Positions 15,043-21,856 of a stretch of DNA of 21,856 nt are shown piece by piece (the stretch's first letter is position 1; the number at the start of each line of letters is the position of its first letter). The notes beneath the pieces were generated by a model that was not told the origin of the DNA, did not search any database, and saw only the letters and a program-made list of their open reading frames with translations. Origin of the DNA: Porticoccus sp. (GTDB lineage Bacteria > Pseudomonadota > Gammaproteobacteria > Pseudomonadales > Porticoccaceae); assembly GCA_023263825.1 (NCBI GenBank), contig JALQUJ010000017.1, positions 1-21,856 of the forward strand, written 5' to 3'. A program made the position numbers and the translations under genes.

Positions 15043-16089
15043 ATGTTGCAATCTGTTGTATTGAGGCTACTAAAACGATGTCTGCTTCTCGTTGTTATTG
15101 TTGGTGTGAGTTTATATCTGGGGAATAAAGCGCTTAATCATTATTTAGATACACCGCTTTCCTTGGTGTCTTCTGAACAGATAGAAGTGCCCGCTGGTAC
15201 TAATATAACCCGTATATCCAGGCAGTTAGCTAAAACTGGGATACTTGAGCTGCCGGAGTTGTTTGTTCTCTATGCGCGGTTTGTAGAGCAGACTTCCATT
15301 AAGGTGGGGGAATATAACCTTAGTGTTGGTTTAACGCCCAGGCAACTTTTGGACTTGCTTAATTCTGGACAGGTAATTCAATACCAGCTGACGTTTCCGG
15401 AGGGGCTAAGTTTTAAAGAGTGGTTAGCATTGTTGGCACTACAGCCAAAGTTGGATAAGACGTTGTTAGGTTTGACTGAAGAGGTGATATTAAAAGAGTT
15501 AGGCCTTGATATTTCTCATCCTGAAGGTTGGTTCTTTCCAGATACTTACCTTTACAGTAGTGGAGAAAGTGATCGAGATATCTTGCTGCAGGCTCATGAG
15601 CGTATGCGCGAAGCGCTTAATGACGAGTGGGAAAATAAAGGTGATGATTTGCCTTTTACAACACCTTATGAGGCCCTGATTTTGGCTTCTATTGTGGAAA
15701 AAGAAACTGGAGTAGGTTCAGAAAGAGCACAAATAGCGGGTGTATTTACCAGGCGTTTAGAAAAAGGTATGCGATTACAAACGGATCCGACGGTTATTTA
15801 TGGGCTGGGGGATCAATATCAGGGTAATATAACTCGACGCCATTTAAAGCAACCAACAGATTACAATACTTATCTGATTAAGGGGTTGCCGCCCACACCT
15901 ATCGCTATGCCAGGGCGAGAGGCTATACATGCCGCTTTTCATCCCGCGGAAGGAAGTGCGTTATATTTTGTGGCAAAAGGTGATGGTAGCCATTACTTTT
16001 CTAGCACATTGAAAGAGCATTCACAGGCAGTAAAGCGTTACCAATTAAAGCGTCGTTCAAATTATCGTTCTAGCCCTAGTGTTAAGTGA
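15043..16089 (+). CDS. mltG: Endolytic murein transglycosylase MltG
   Basis: Inner-membrane lytic transglycosylase (YceG family) that cuts nascent glycan strands and is thought to end their elongation. The protein has a short basic N-terminus and a single membrane helix at about 10-28 (LLLVVIVGVSLYLG), then a periplasmic LysM-like part and the catalytic domain. Diagnostic segments are FPEGLSFKEW, HPEGWFFPDTYLY, ILASIVEKETG with the catalytic glutamate E219, RLEKGMRLQTDPTVIYGLG, YNTYLIKGLPPTPIAMPG and HPAEGSALYFVAKGDGSHYFSS. It is 348 residues against 340 in E. coli. The chosen ATG has AAGG eleven bases upstream; TTG codons at 15034 and 15046 are alternatives. The gene is closely linked to pabC and is followed by tmk, as in E. 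coli and Pseudomonas. Confidence 0.95.
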   Translation: MLQSVVLRLLKRCLLLVVIVGVSLYLGNKALNHYLDTPLSLVSSEQIEVPAGTNITRISRQLAKTGILELPELFVLYARFVEQTSIKVGEYNLSVGLTPRQLLDLLNSGQVIQYQLTFPEGLSFKEWLALLALQPKLDKTLLGLTEEVILKELGLDISHPEGWFFPDTYLYSSGESDRDILLQAHERMREALNDEWENKGDDLPFTTPYEALILASIVEKETGVGSERAQIAGVFTRRLEKGMRLQTDPTVIYGLGDQYQGNITRRHLKQPTDYNTYLIKGLPPTPIAMPGREAIHAAFHPAEGSALYFVAKGDGSHYFSSTLKEHSQAVKRYQLKRRSNYRSSPSVK

Positions 16090-16168
16090 AAGTAACTAAA
16101 TACGTCAGTCTGTAAAGAAAGCTTGTAAATAAAACGTGTAAAAGAAATCTGTGGGATTCAGAAATATT

Positions 16169-16813
16169 ATGATAGTTAAGCCAGGTAAGTTTATTACGGT
16201 TGAAGGCGGAGAGGGTGTGGGTAAAACCACCAATATGGCCTTTATTCAATCCTGGTTAGAACGGCAGGGTATCGATCATATAAAAACTCGTGAGCCCGGA
16301 GGGACACCCTTAGCGGAGGATATCCGTGAATTGCTACTGAGCCCAAGGGATGAAGCTGTTAATGAGAATACAGAGCTTTTATTGATGTTTGCAGCCCGAG
16401 CACAGCATTTAGCGGAAGTTATTGTGCCCGCTTTGGAGCGTGGACAATGGGTATTGTGTGATCGCTTTACCGATGCAACTTATGCCTACCAAGGAGGTGG
16501 CCGAGGTGTTGCTATGGAAAAAATTGCCCTGTTGGAGAACCTCGTACAGGAACAACTACGCCCTGATTTAACACTGATTCTTGACGCCCCCGTTGCCCAA
16601 GGCCTTGAGAGAGCAAGTAAACGTAGTCAGCCGGATCGATTTGAGCAGGAAAAATTGGATTTTTTCGAACAGGTTAGGGAGTGTTACCTATCAAGAGCAA
16701 AAAAAATACCCATGCAATATCGAATTGTTGATGCATCCCAATCACTTGCACAAGTACAGTTAGATTTAGGTGAACAACTTAACCAGTTTATGGAAGCCAG
16801 CTGTAATGAGTAA
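16169..16813 (+). CDS. tmk: Thymidylate kinase
   Basis: Cytoplasmic kinase that phosphorylates dTMP to dTDP for DNA synthesis. Its P-loop is GGEGVGKTT (13-21), the dTMP-binding region includes TREPGGTPLAEDIRELLL, and the conserved CDRFTDATYAYQGGGRG follows, then LTLILDAP and the Arg-containing lid before FEQEKLDFFEQV. At 214 residues it matches E. coli Tmk (213). The frame extends to a GTG at 16151, but the ATG at 16169 is preferred for length and because GGGA precedes it by twelve bases; neither has a strong ribosome site. Its end overlaps the start of holB by eight bases, so the two are probably translationally coupled. Confidence 0.95.
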   Translation: MIVKPGKFITVEGGEGVGKTTNMAFIQSWLERQGIDHIKTREPGGTPLAEDIRELLLSPRDEAVNENTELLLMFAARAQHLAEVIVPALERGQWVLCDRFTDATYAYQGGGRGVAMEKIALLENLVQEQLRPDLTLILDAPVAQGLERASKRSQPDRFEQEKLDFFEQVRECYLSRAKKIPMQYRIVDASQSLAQVQLDLGEQLNQFMEASCNE

Positions 16814-17768
16814 ACCAGCCACTAAACCAGTACAGCAGTCTGTGGCTATGCATTACCCATGGCAGCAAGACCAGTGGCAACAACTAGCGTTGCAGATTGA
16901 ACAACAGCGATTGCCACATGCACTACTGCTTACCGGGTCTAAATATATAGGTAAGTATCAGTTTGCCTTATCTTTGGCCCAACGATTATTGTGCCATGCC
17001 CCTGTTGGGGGATACTCGTGTGGTCAATGTAAGTCTTGTCACTTGGTTATGTCAGGTGGTCATCCGGATAATTTTAAAATAGAACCAGAAGAAGAAGGTA
17101 AAGCGATAAAAATAGATTTGATTCGGCAGCTTGGAGAGTTCGTAGCAAAAACATCCCAGCAAGGTGGTTGGAAGGTAATTATTATCTCCCCGGCCGAGTC
17201 AATGAACATCAATGCTTCAAACGCCTTATTAAAAAGTTTAGAAGAGCCGGGCCCGAATACACTTTTAATACTGGTTTGTAATGAGCCTTCACGTTTATCA
17301 GCTACCATAAGAAGTCGTTGTCGTATGGTAAAATTTCCGGTGCCATCAATTTCAAAAGTTCGTCCCTGGTTAGCCCAGGTGGCGGGGCAAAATGAAGAGA
17401 TAGAACAGTTGTTACACTATTCAAATGGTTGTCCGTTACTAGCCCTACAATTGCTGGAAACCGACTTGCTAGAACGTCGTCGAAAGTTTGTTGGATTGAT
17501 AGATGATTTGTCAGAACATCGTATCTCAGCACTAACTGTAGCTGAAGCTTGCCAGGAAAATGATTCCCCTATGATGGTAGATTGGTTGTATAGTCACCTG
17601 GCATTGATGATTAAGTCGGGTAAAAAAGGGGTATCAAAGCGTTTAGTGTTCCGCTATATGGATACGCTGATGCAAGCGAAACGACAAATGCAAAGCACTG
17701 CAAACCCGAACATACAGTTGCTTTGGGAAGAATTACTGCTGAATTGGCAACAGCTTTTTAAACGGTAA
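16806..17768 (+). CDS. holB: DNA polymerase III delta prime subunit
   Basis: Delta prime is a fixed member of the clamp-loader complex that opens the beta clamp. The protein (320 residues; E. coli 334) has the AAA+ core with a degenerate P-loop (LTGSKYIGKYQFAL), a four-cysteine zinc module (LLCHAP then SCGQCKSCHLVMSGGHPD), the IIISPAESMNINASNALLKSLEEP Walker B/sensor region and the SRC motif in SATIRSRCRM that supplies an arginine to the neighbouring subunit. Lack of a good P-loop is normal in this subunit. The ATG at 16806 overlaps the tmk stop and has GGAAG nine bases upstream. An in-frame GTG at 16770 is less likely. In Pseudomonas pilZ follows; here 187 non-coding bases precede ycfH. Confidence 0.94.
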   Translation: MSKPATKPVQQSVAMHYPWQQDQWQQLALQIEQQRLPHALLLTGSKYIGKYQFALSLAQRLLCHAPVGGYSCGQCKSCHLVMSGGHPDNFKIEPEEEGKAIKIDLIRQLGEFVAKTSQQGGWKVIIISPAESMNINASNALLKSLEEPGPNTLLILVCNEPSRLSATIRSRCRMVKFPVPSISKVRPWLAQVAGQNEEIEQLLHYSNGCPLLALQLLETDLLERRRKFVGLIDDLSEHRISALTVAEACQENDSPMMVDWLYSHLALMIKSGKKGVSKRLVFRYMDTLMQAKRQMQSTANPNIQLLWEELLLNWQQLFKR

Positions 17769-17955
17769 TGTCTGAATTAAGCTGTAGAGCCTGATTACGT
17801 CAGTTTGTGTAGTTATAAGTAGTTATTTTTTTAAGGCAAGGCTGCCTGATAGTGGATGGCAAGAATGTAGCTATAGTAAACTTGTCAAAACAATATACGA
17901 TGTAGACCATCTTTTAATCTGGTTAAGCACTCTGCTATATAAGGAATACCCTGCT

Positions 17956-18738
17956 GTGTTGGTGGATTCCCATTGCCATCTCGATCATCTTGATTTAGCC
18001 AAGTATCAAAGTGACCTTTCTAGCTTACTACAAGCTGCACGAGAGCGTGGTGTGGAACATTTTCTTAGTGTCGGTGTAGATCTTCCCTCATCAAAAAATC
18101 TAATTGCTTTAGCGAGAGAGTATGGAGATATAAACGTCTCTGTTGGTGTGCACCCTTTACAAGAAAAACGCCCGCCAATACCTGAAATTTCAGAACTGAT
18201 TGAGCTGGGTAGTCACGACATTGTCGTTGCCATCGGTGAAACAGGGCTGGATAATTACTACGATAGCGACTCGTCAGAGTGGCAGCAAGAAAGTTTTATT
18301 CGGCACTTGAAGGCTGCCAGCCAGTTAGAAAAGCCCGTTATTATCCATACACGTGAAGCGAAAGAAGAAACACTCTCTATTATGCGCAGGTACGCAGATA
18401 CAAAGAATGCTGGCGTACTTCATTGTTTTACTGAATCTTGGGATATGGCTAGTGCTGCCATAGATTTGAATTTTTACATCTCATTTTCAGGAATTATTAC
18501 ATTTCGTAATGCTAGTGCCTTAAGGGAAGTTGTTAAACAAGTACCCCTTGATAGGATGTTGGTGGAAACAGATGCCCCATGGCTTGCTCCGGTTCCCCAT
18601 CGTGGTAAACAGAATGAACCAAAATATGTTGTTGAAGTAGCAAAAGCTGTTGCAGAAATTAAAGATATTTCATTTGAAGAGGTATCAGAGGTGACAACAT
18701 CAAACTTTGAAAAACTGTTTTTGAGCAAGAATGCTTGA
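17956..18738 (+). CDS. ycfH: TatD-family metal-dependent hydrolase YcfH
   Basis: Amidohydrolase-fold deoxyribonuclease-like protein of 260 residues, closest in my memory to E. coli YcfH (265 aa), which sits at the same place after holB. Metal ligands are visible: H6 and H8 in DSHCHLD, E95 in IGETGLDNYY, H131 in VIIHTREA, H156 in VLHCFTE and D206 in VETDAPWLAPVPHRGK. The physiological substrate is not settled; TatD relatives act on DNA ends. The start is GTG, nine codons before which nothing in frame is conserved, and AAGGA lies ten bases upstream. The 187-base gap before it has no coding capacity I can support, and possibly a weak promoter with TATATA near 17936. Confidence 0.94.
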   Translation: MLVDSHCHLDHLDLAKYQSDLSSLLQAARERGVEHFLSVGVDLPSSKNLIALAREYGDINVSVGVHPLQEKRPPIPEISELIELGSHDIVVAIGETGLDNYYDSDSSEWQQESFIRHLKAASQLEKPVIIHTREAKEETLSIMRRYADTKNAGVLHCFTESWDMASAAIDLNFYISFSGIITFRNASALREVVKQVPLDRMLVETDAPWLAPVPHRGKQNEPKYVVEVAKAVAEIKDISFEEVSEVTTSNFEKLFLSKNA

Positions 18739-18807
18739 CCCATGTATTTCTTGGTTTCAGATTTTTAGTGGGTATTCATACAATAATAACGATCAAAGAC
18801 ACATAAT

Positions 18808-18842
18808 AAAAAAGCCCGGTAATATTAATTGCCGGGCTTTTT
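18808..18842. terminator. Bidirectional terminator between ycfH and the DUF4340 gene
   Basis: GCCCGGTAAT and ATTGCCGGGC form a ten-base stem (one wobble) around ATTA, flanked by A and T runs on both sides. It sits between convergent genes and would stop transcription from both. Confidence 0.9.
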
Positions 18843-18860
18843 AATTAAGCCAATGGTCTA

Positions 18861-19829
18861 TTATTCACTGCTTGATACAGCTTCTTCATTAGCCTCATCA
18901 TCAGTTTTAGGCTTGTCTACCAGAAGGTCAGCTTGGGTTACATTTGCAATGCTTTCATAGACGCCCTGATCCAGAATAAACATATCACTTTGGTCATTTC
19001 TACTGACAAAGTATGCATCGCCAACATTGACAAAGAGGTAAGTCCAGCTGCCTTTTTCATCAGTAATTTCCAGTTTTACCTTAGTGGTGTCATCCGACGT
19101 TAGTACGGGCTTATATTGGGCTACACTTATAATTTCTAGATTGGATAAAAAAGTTGTAAATGCTTCTACTTTAGCTTGATCTAGCTTGCCGTGTCTGCTG
19201 CTACCAAGGAAGATAGAGGGTCCTGATTGATTAAACTCCCAGCTCGCTCCTGGTCTTTTCAGACTGTAATCTGGCCCTTTAATTAAGCTAATATCGCTAC
19301 CTGTAGCCAGGAAAGAGGTATCTATCCACATTTCGCTATTGGCATTAATGTCTAATGTATCAAGGTCGACACTGTAGATAGCATCATCACCTACACGGCG
19401 AACGTGGGATTGACGAAGGCCTGGAGAGCTACCAAAAAATAGTTCCTCCACAAGTTTGTCTTTACTAAATATCTGTATTCGTCGAACAAACTTATCTTTT
19501 ACAACCTCAAATCGCTTGTGACTACTTTTTAAAGTGGCCACGGGCCAGCTTGTTTGTAGCATTTCCAAGCTTCTAAGTAGTTCTTGAATATTATCCTGTT
19601 TAATGGGTAGTTTGGTATTTGAAAGTACCCAGGTATTCTCTGTTTTAGTCAGGGTCACGTCGCTGTCATTATCTTCAACAATGAGCTTGTCGACATTATT
19701 CCAATCAATTGCCAGTATGGGCTTGGGTTTGCTCTTTTGTTCTTCCCACTGATTAATAAACAGCAAAGCAATAGCAAGAAGAAGTTGTGCAAATAAAAGG
19801 CCAGTGAGCCAGAATTTTAGTTTTTTCAT
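18861..19829 (-). CDS. DUF4340 domain protein, membrane-anchored
   Basis: Protein of 322 residues with one N-terminal membrane helix at about 6-27 after the basic MKKLKFW, and an outside domain of the DUF4340 type. The recurring pattern is visible as WNNVDKLIVED..LTKTENTWVLSNTKLPIKQDNIQELLRSLEML, then FFGSSPG, IYSVD and a second half around WEFNQSG and FTTFLSNLEI. The C-terminus is acidic. Such genes are regularly found directly after a GldG-family gene and an ABC-2 transporter, and are thought to be accessory parts of that export system; the substrate is unknown. Start: ATG with AAGGAGGAG eight bases before it, 19 bases after the GldG stop, so the two are co-transcribed. Confidence 0.85.
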   Translation of the reverse strand: MKKLKFWLTGLLFAQLLLAIALLFINQWEEQKSKPKPILAIDWNNVDKLIVEDNDSDVTLTKTENTWVLSNTKLPIKQDNIQELLRSLEMLQTSWPVATLKSSHKRFEVVKDKFVRRIQIFSKDKLVEELFFGSSPGLRQSHVRRVGDDAIYSVDLDTLDINANSEMWIDTSFLATGSDISLIKGPDYSLKRPGASWEFNQSGPSIFLGSSRHGKLDQAKVEAFTTFLSNLEIISVAQYKPVLTSDDTTKVKLEITDEKGSWTYLFVNVGDAYFVSRNDQSDMFILDQGVYESIANVTQADLLVDKPKTDDEANEEAVSSSE

Positions 19830-19848
19830 AATGGGGCTCCTCCTTTAA

Positions 19849-21738
19849 TTAGTTAGCCAGCTGCGTTAAATAATGCTGTTGGCGGGATTTTTGACGCTTT
19901 CTACGCACCAAGGCAATTATGATTAACGCAATCACCATTAGTCCGTAGTTCAAATACTCCCAGAACAACTGAGTATCGTGCTCCATTGGAGGCAGGGTAC
20001 GGTTAAAGTGGCCACGAGAACGAATGCTCAAGAGTCCAGATTCCTCCAGTGCCCAATCGACTGCATTGGCAACGAGTTCTAGACTGCCCAGATATTCGCT
20101 ACCCACCGCCGAGTTGGCAATGGTTAGGGTTTGGTCCCTCAGGAAGTCATTAGAGCTGAAGAGGACAATACGTGAGGATGCAGGTGATTTTTGTATCACA
20201 CTGGAATCAATGGTCTCCACGGTTTCTGTTTCAGGCTCTTCTTTTACCTGACTGTCAGCAGGGCTTGTATCAGGATTACTAATGGAATTGCTACTAGAGT
20301 CACTGACTTTAGTGCCATTTATCTCAGCAACAATTTCCTCAGTAGTAAGGCGGCCTTTAGCTTCGCTGCCTTTGTTCTCATCTTCATCACTGAGAAGTGG
20401 GGAAGGCTTACCAGCAAAATAGGAAGTAAATTCCCCTTCACTGACCACACCCAAAAGGTGTGAGCTGAACTCGCCTTCACGCTGGAATAGAGTCATACCT
20501 TGGTCATTTATTTCAGGCATGATTTCAGTATTGTCAGAAATCCAAGAATTTTCTGAACTGCGAAGTAACTCGGTGACTTTGCGGTTTCGGTTTTTATCCG
20601 CGTCAACGGTAATGGGTGAGCTCCAGGCCATGGTGACTTGAGACAGGTTTGCCGTAATAGCGTTTTCCTGATTAAAGCCATTACTGCGAACATCAGAGAA
20701 GTAGGGGTATTCAATCATCCGAACTTCCTGGACTCGGTGACCACCGGCATTCCGCATAACAGGTAGTGGAAATGCTTTATTTTGCATATCCAGAACCAGC
20801 TTATTCTCCATATCCAGGCCTTGATATCGAAGCCAGTCTTTAAATTCACCTTCTAGCTGTGCTAGACCCAGCCCATCTCGCCCTAACGTCATTGTGTAGG
20901 GTGAAGCCATAGCAACAACGGATCCACCTTTCATGACAAACTGATCGATAGCAAAAACTTCCTTCGATCCCATACCATTCGGCGCTGCGACTACCAGAAT
21001 ATCGACTTCACCGGAAACACTGCCATCACTGAGGTCTTCGTCGATAATATTCAGGTCAGTGCCAAGGAATTCAGCTAACTGATTAAACTGGGGTACAGAA
21101 ATACCGATTTGTTGTAGTTTAGGGTCATCTACAGGGGTTACAAAACCAATAGTTTTAATAAAGCCTTTACCAAAACGTTTTATCCCCGCCTTGAGGTTTC
21201 GTTCAAAGCTGAGCTTCGTTTTATCTTCTAGGGGTATTTGTATCGCCATATCATCCCTTTCCAAAATAAGATGGAAATAGAAGAAATCACCACCATACCG
21301 GCTGGTTGATAGGGGGCTTAAACCATATTCTTTGGATAACTTTTTGGCGACAGAGCTATTGCCCGCATAAGGGTCGATGATATTAACCTTAAGTCGACCT
21401 TCAGAATCCGCAGCTATTTCGTTGGCTATCTCAATCACTTCTTTTTTATGGGCGATAAGGTCTTCTGACAGTAGAGCATCTTGAGATATGTAAGCATTAA
21501 AGGTGATATCACCTTTAATGGTGTCAAACAGATTGCCACCACTACGATAGCTGTTTAATACCTTCTTAATACTGCGGGTTAGATCATACTCAGGGTTTCT
21601 AAGTTTGATTTGAAAGTCATGGTCACCCTGGGCTTTGGTTTCAATGAGATCCTGGAAATCAAGAACTTCAAATTCATTGCCATAGCTGATAAGAATATGG
21701 AAATAGGAGTTTACAATGGCTGACTGATAACGATCTGA
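19849..21738 (-). CDS. GldG-family ABC transporter auxiliary protein, main open part
   Basis: The open frame gives about 629 residues after an in-frame TAG at 21739-21741. It contains the GldG/ABC auxiliary core, recognisable as RNPEYDLTRSIKKVL, a substrate-like domain with GRLKVNIIDPYAG, and VDILVVAAPNGMGSKEVFAIDQFVMKGGSVVAMASPY. An acidic Ser/Asn/Asp-rich linker follows (GldG residues near 350-420 counted from the GTG at 21438). Near the C-terminus is a membrane helix NYGLMVIALIIIALV followed by a basic tail. The first conventional start in this frame is that GTG, yet at least 100 codons before it are clearly conserved in style. The protein is therefore the rear part of a longer product whose front is in another frame beyond 21741. 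It probably forms a membrane complex with an ABC-2 transporter encoded off the right edge. Confidence 0.8.
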   Translation of the reverse strand, partial: SDRYQSAIVNSYFHILISYGNEFEVLDFQDLIETKAQGDHDFQIKLRNPEYDLTRSIKKVLNSYRSGGNLFDTIKGDITFNAYISQDALLSEDLIAHKKEVIEIANEIAADSEGRLKVNIIDPYAGNSSVAKKLSKEYGLSPLSTSRYGGDFFYFHLILERDDMAIQIPLEDKTKLSFERNLKAGIKRFGKGFIKTIGFVTPVDDPKLQQIGISVPQFNQLAEFLGTDLNIIDEDLSDGSVSGEVDILVVAAPNGMGSKEVFAIDQFVMKGGSVVAMASPYTMTLGRDGLGLAQLEGEFKDWLRYQGLDMENKLVLDMQNKAFPLPVMRNAGGHRVQEVRMIEYPYFSDVRSNGFNQENAITANLSQVTMAWSSPITVDADKNRNRKVTELLRSSENSWISDNTEIMPEINDQGMTLFQREGEFSSHLLGVVSEGEFTSYFAGKPSPLLSDEDENKGSEAKGRLTTEEIVAEINGTKVSDSSSNSISNPDTSPADSQVKEEPETETVETIDSSVIQKSPASSRIVLFSSNDFLRDQTLTIANSAVGSEYLGSLELVANAVDWALEESGLLSIRSRGHFNRTLPPMEHDTQLFWEYLNYGLMVIALIIIALVRRKRQKSRQQHYLTQLAN

Positions 21739-21856
21739 CTAAATCCAGACGGGGAAATATGATTATCCAAAATGATAATAGTAACCTTATTTTTGTTACT
21801 TTGGTGGACAGGTGAACTAATTCGAGTTTTCCATAATTCTTTAGGCTTTAAATCTA
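21711..21856 (-). pseudogene. Front fragment of the GldG-family gene, out of frame
   Basis: From the right edge a different minus-strand frame is open and reads DLKPKELWKTRISSPVHQS and KVTIIILDNHISPSGF before running into TAA at 21711-21713. The other frame takes over with SDRYQSAIVNSYFHILISYG. The first piece ends in a hydrophobic strand and joins naturally to the second if one base is added near 21740. Either this copy is broken, or one base is missing from the sequence. Confidence 0.6.

Noticed and set aside
16770..16805. GTG start for holB inside tmk
   Set aside because: The ATG at 16806 has a ribosome site and the usual stop/start overlap; the extra twelve residues are not delta prime-like.
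17845..17862. AGGCA/TGCCT hairpin after a T run downstream of holB
   Set aside because: The T run precedes the hairpin on the plus strand and becomes an A run after it on the minus strand, so it does not fit a terminator in either direction.
21739..21746. Programmed -1 frameshift site GGATTTA in the GldG gene
   Set aside because: Shifting -1 at this heptamer leads straight into TAG, so it cannot produce the joined protein. An indel is simpler.

Overview
The window reads as chromosomal core sequence from a gammaproteobacterium. Its gene order is close to the Pseudomonas/E. coli rne-rluC ... plsX-fabD-fabG-acpP ... tmk-holB-ycfH block. The protein sequences look like a marine, AT-leaning relative such as the Cellvibrionales/Spongiibacter area; that placement is inference from general resemblance only. 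No mobile element, prophage or CRISPR array is visible.

Left part (1-3242, minus strand): the N-terminal 226 codons of a class-V aminotransferase run off the left edge, followed by the ABC-F ATPase gene ybiT with a TTG start. A short four-cysteine ORF on the plus strand (2655-2834) is the least familiar coding candidate. tRNA-Ser(UGA) has its own promoter with a GC-rich discriminator and a strong terminator.

Middle part: rne (RNase E, minus) and rluC (plus) diverge across 961 bases without a supported gene, most of which is probably a very long rne leader. rluC is followed by a HAD phosphatase gene, then yceF on the minus strand. yceF is divergent from the yceD-rpmF-plsX-fabD-fabG-acpP cluster, which links ribosome assembly and L32 with phospholipid and fatty-acid synthesis. 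A consensus-like promoter sits so close to the yceD start that the mRNA would be leaderless or nearly so. Hairpins or palindromes occur at nearly every gene junction of this cluster, and a factor-independent terminator closes acpP.

Right part: pabC, mltG, tmk, holB and ycfH follow on the plus strand (PABA/folate, peptidoglycan end-point setting, dTMP phosphorylation, clamp-loader delta prime, TatD-family nuclease). Compared with the familiar order, fabF is absent between acpP and pabC, pilZ is absent between holB and ycfH, and sppA is absent between the HAD gene and yceF. A bidirectional terminator separates ycfH from a convergent minus-strand operon: a GldG-family ABC-associated protein followed by a DUF4340 protein. 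The GldG gene carries an apparent one-base frameshift near the right edge.

All calls come from reading the sequence and remembered families. No alignment, structure or promoter program was run.
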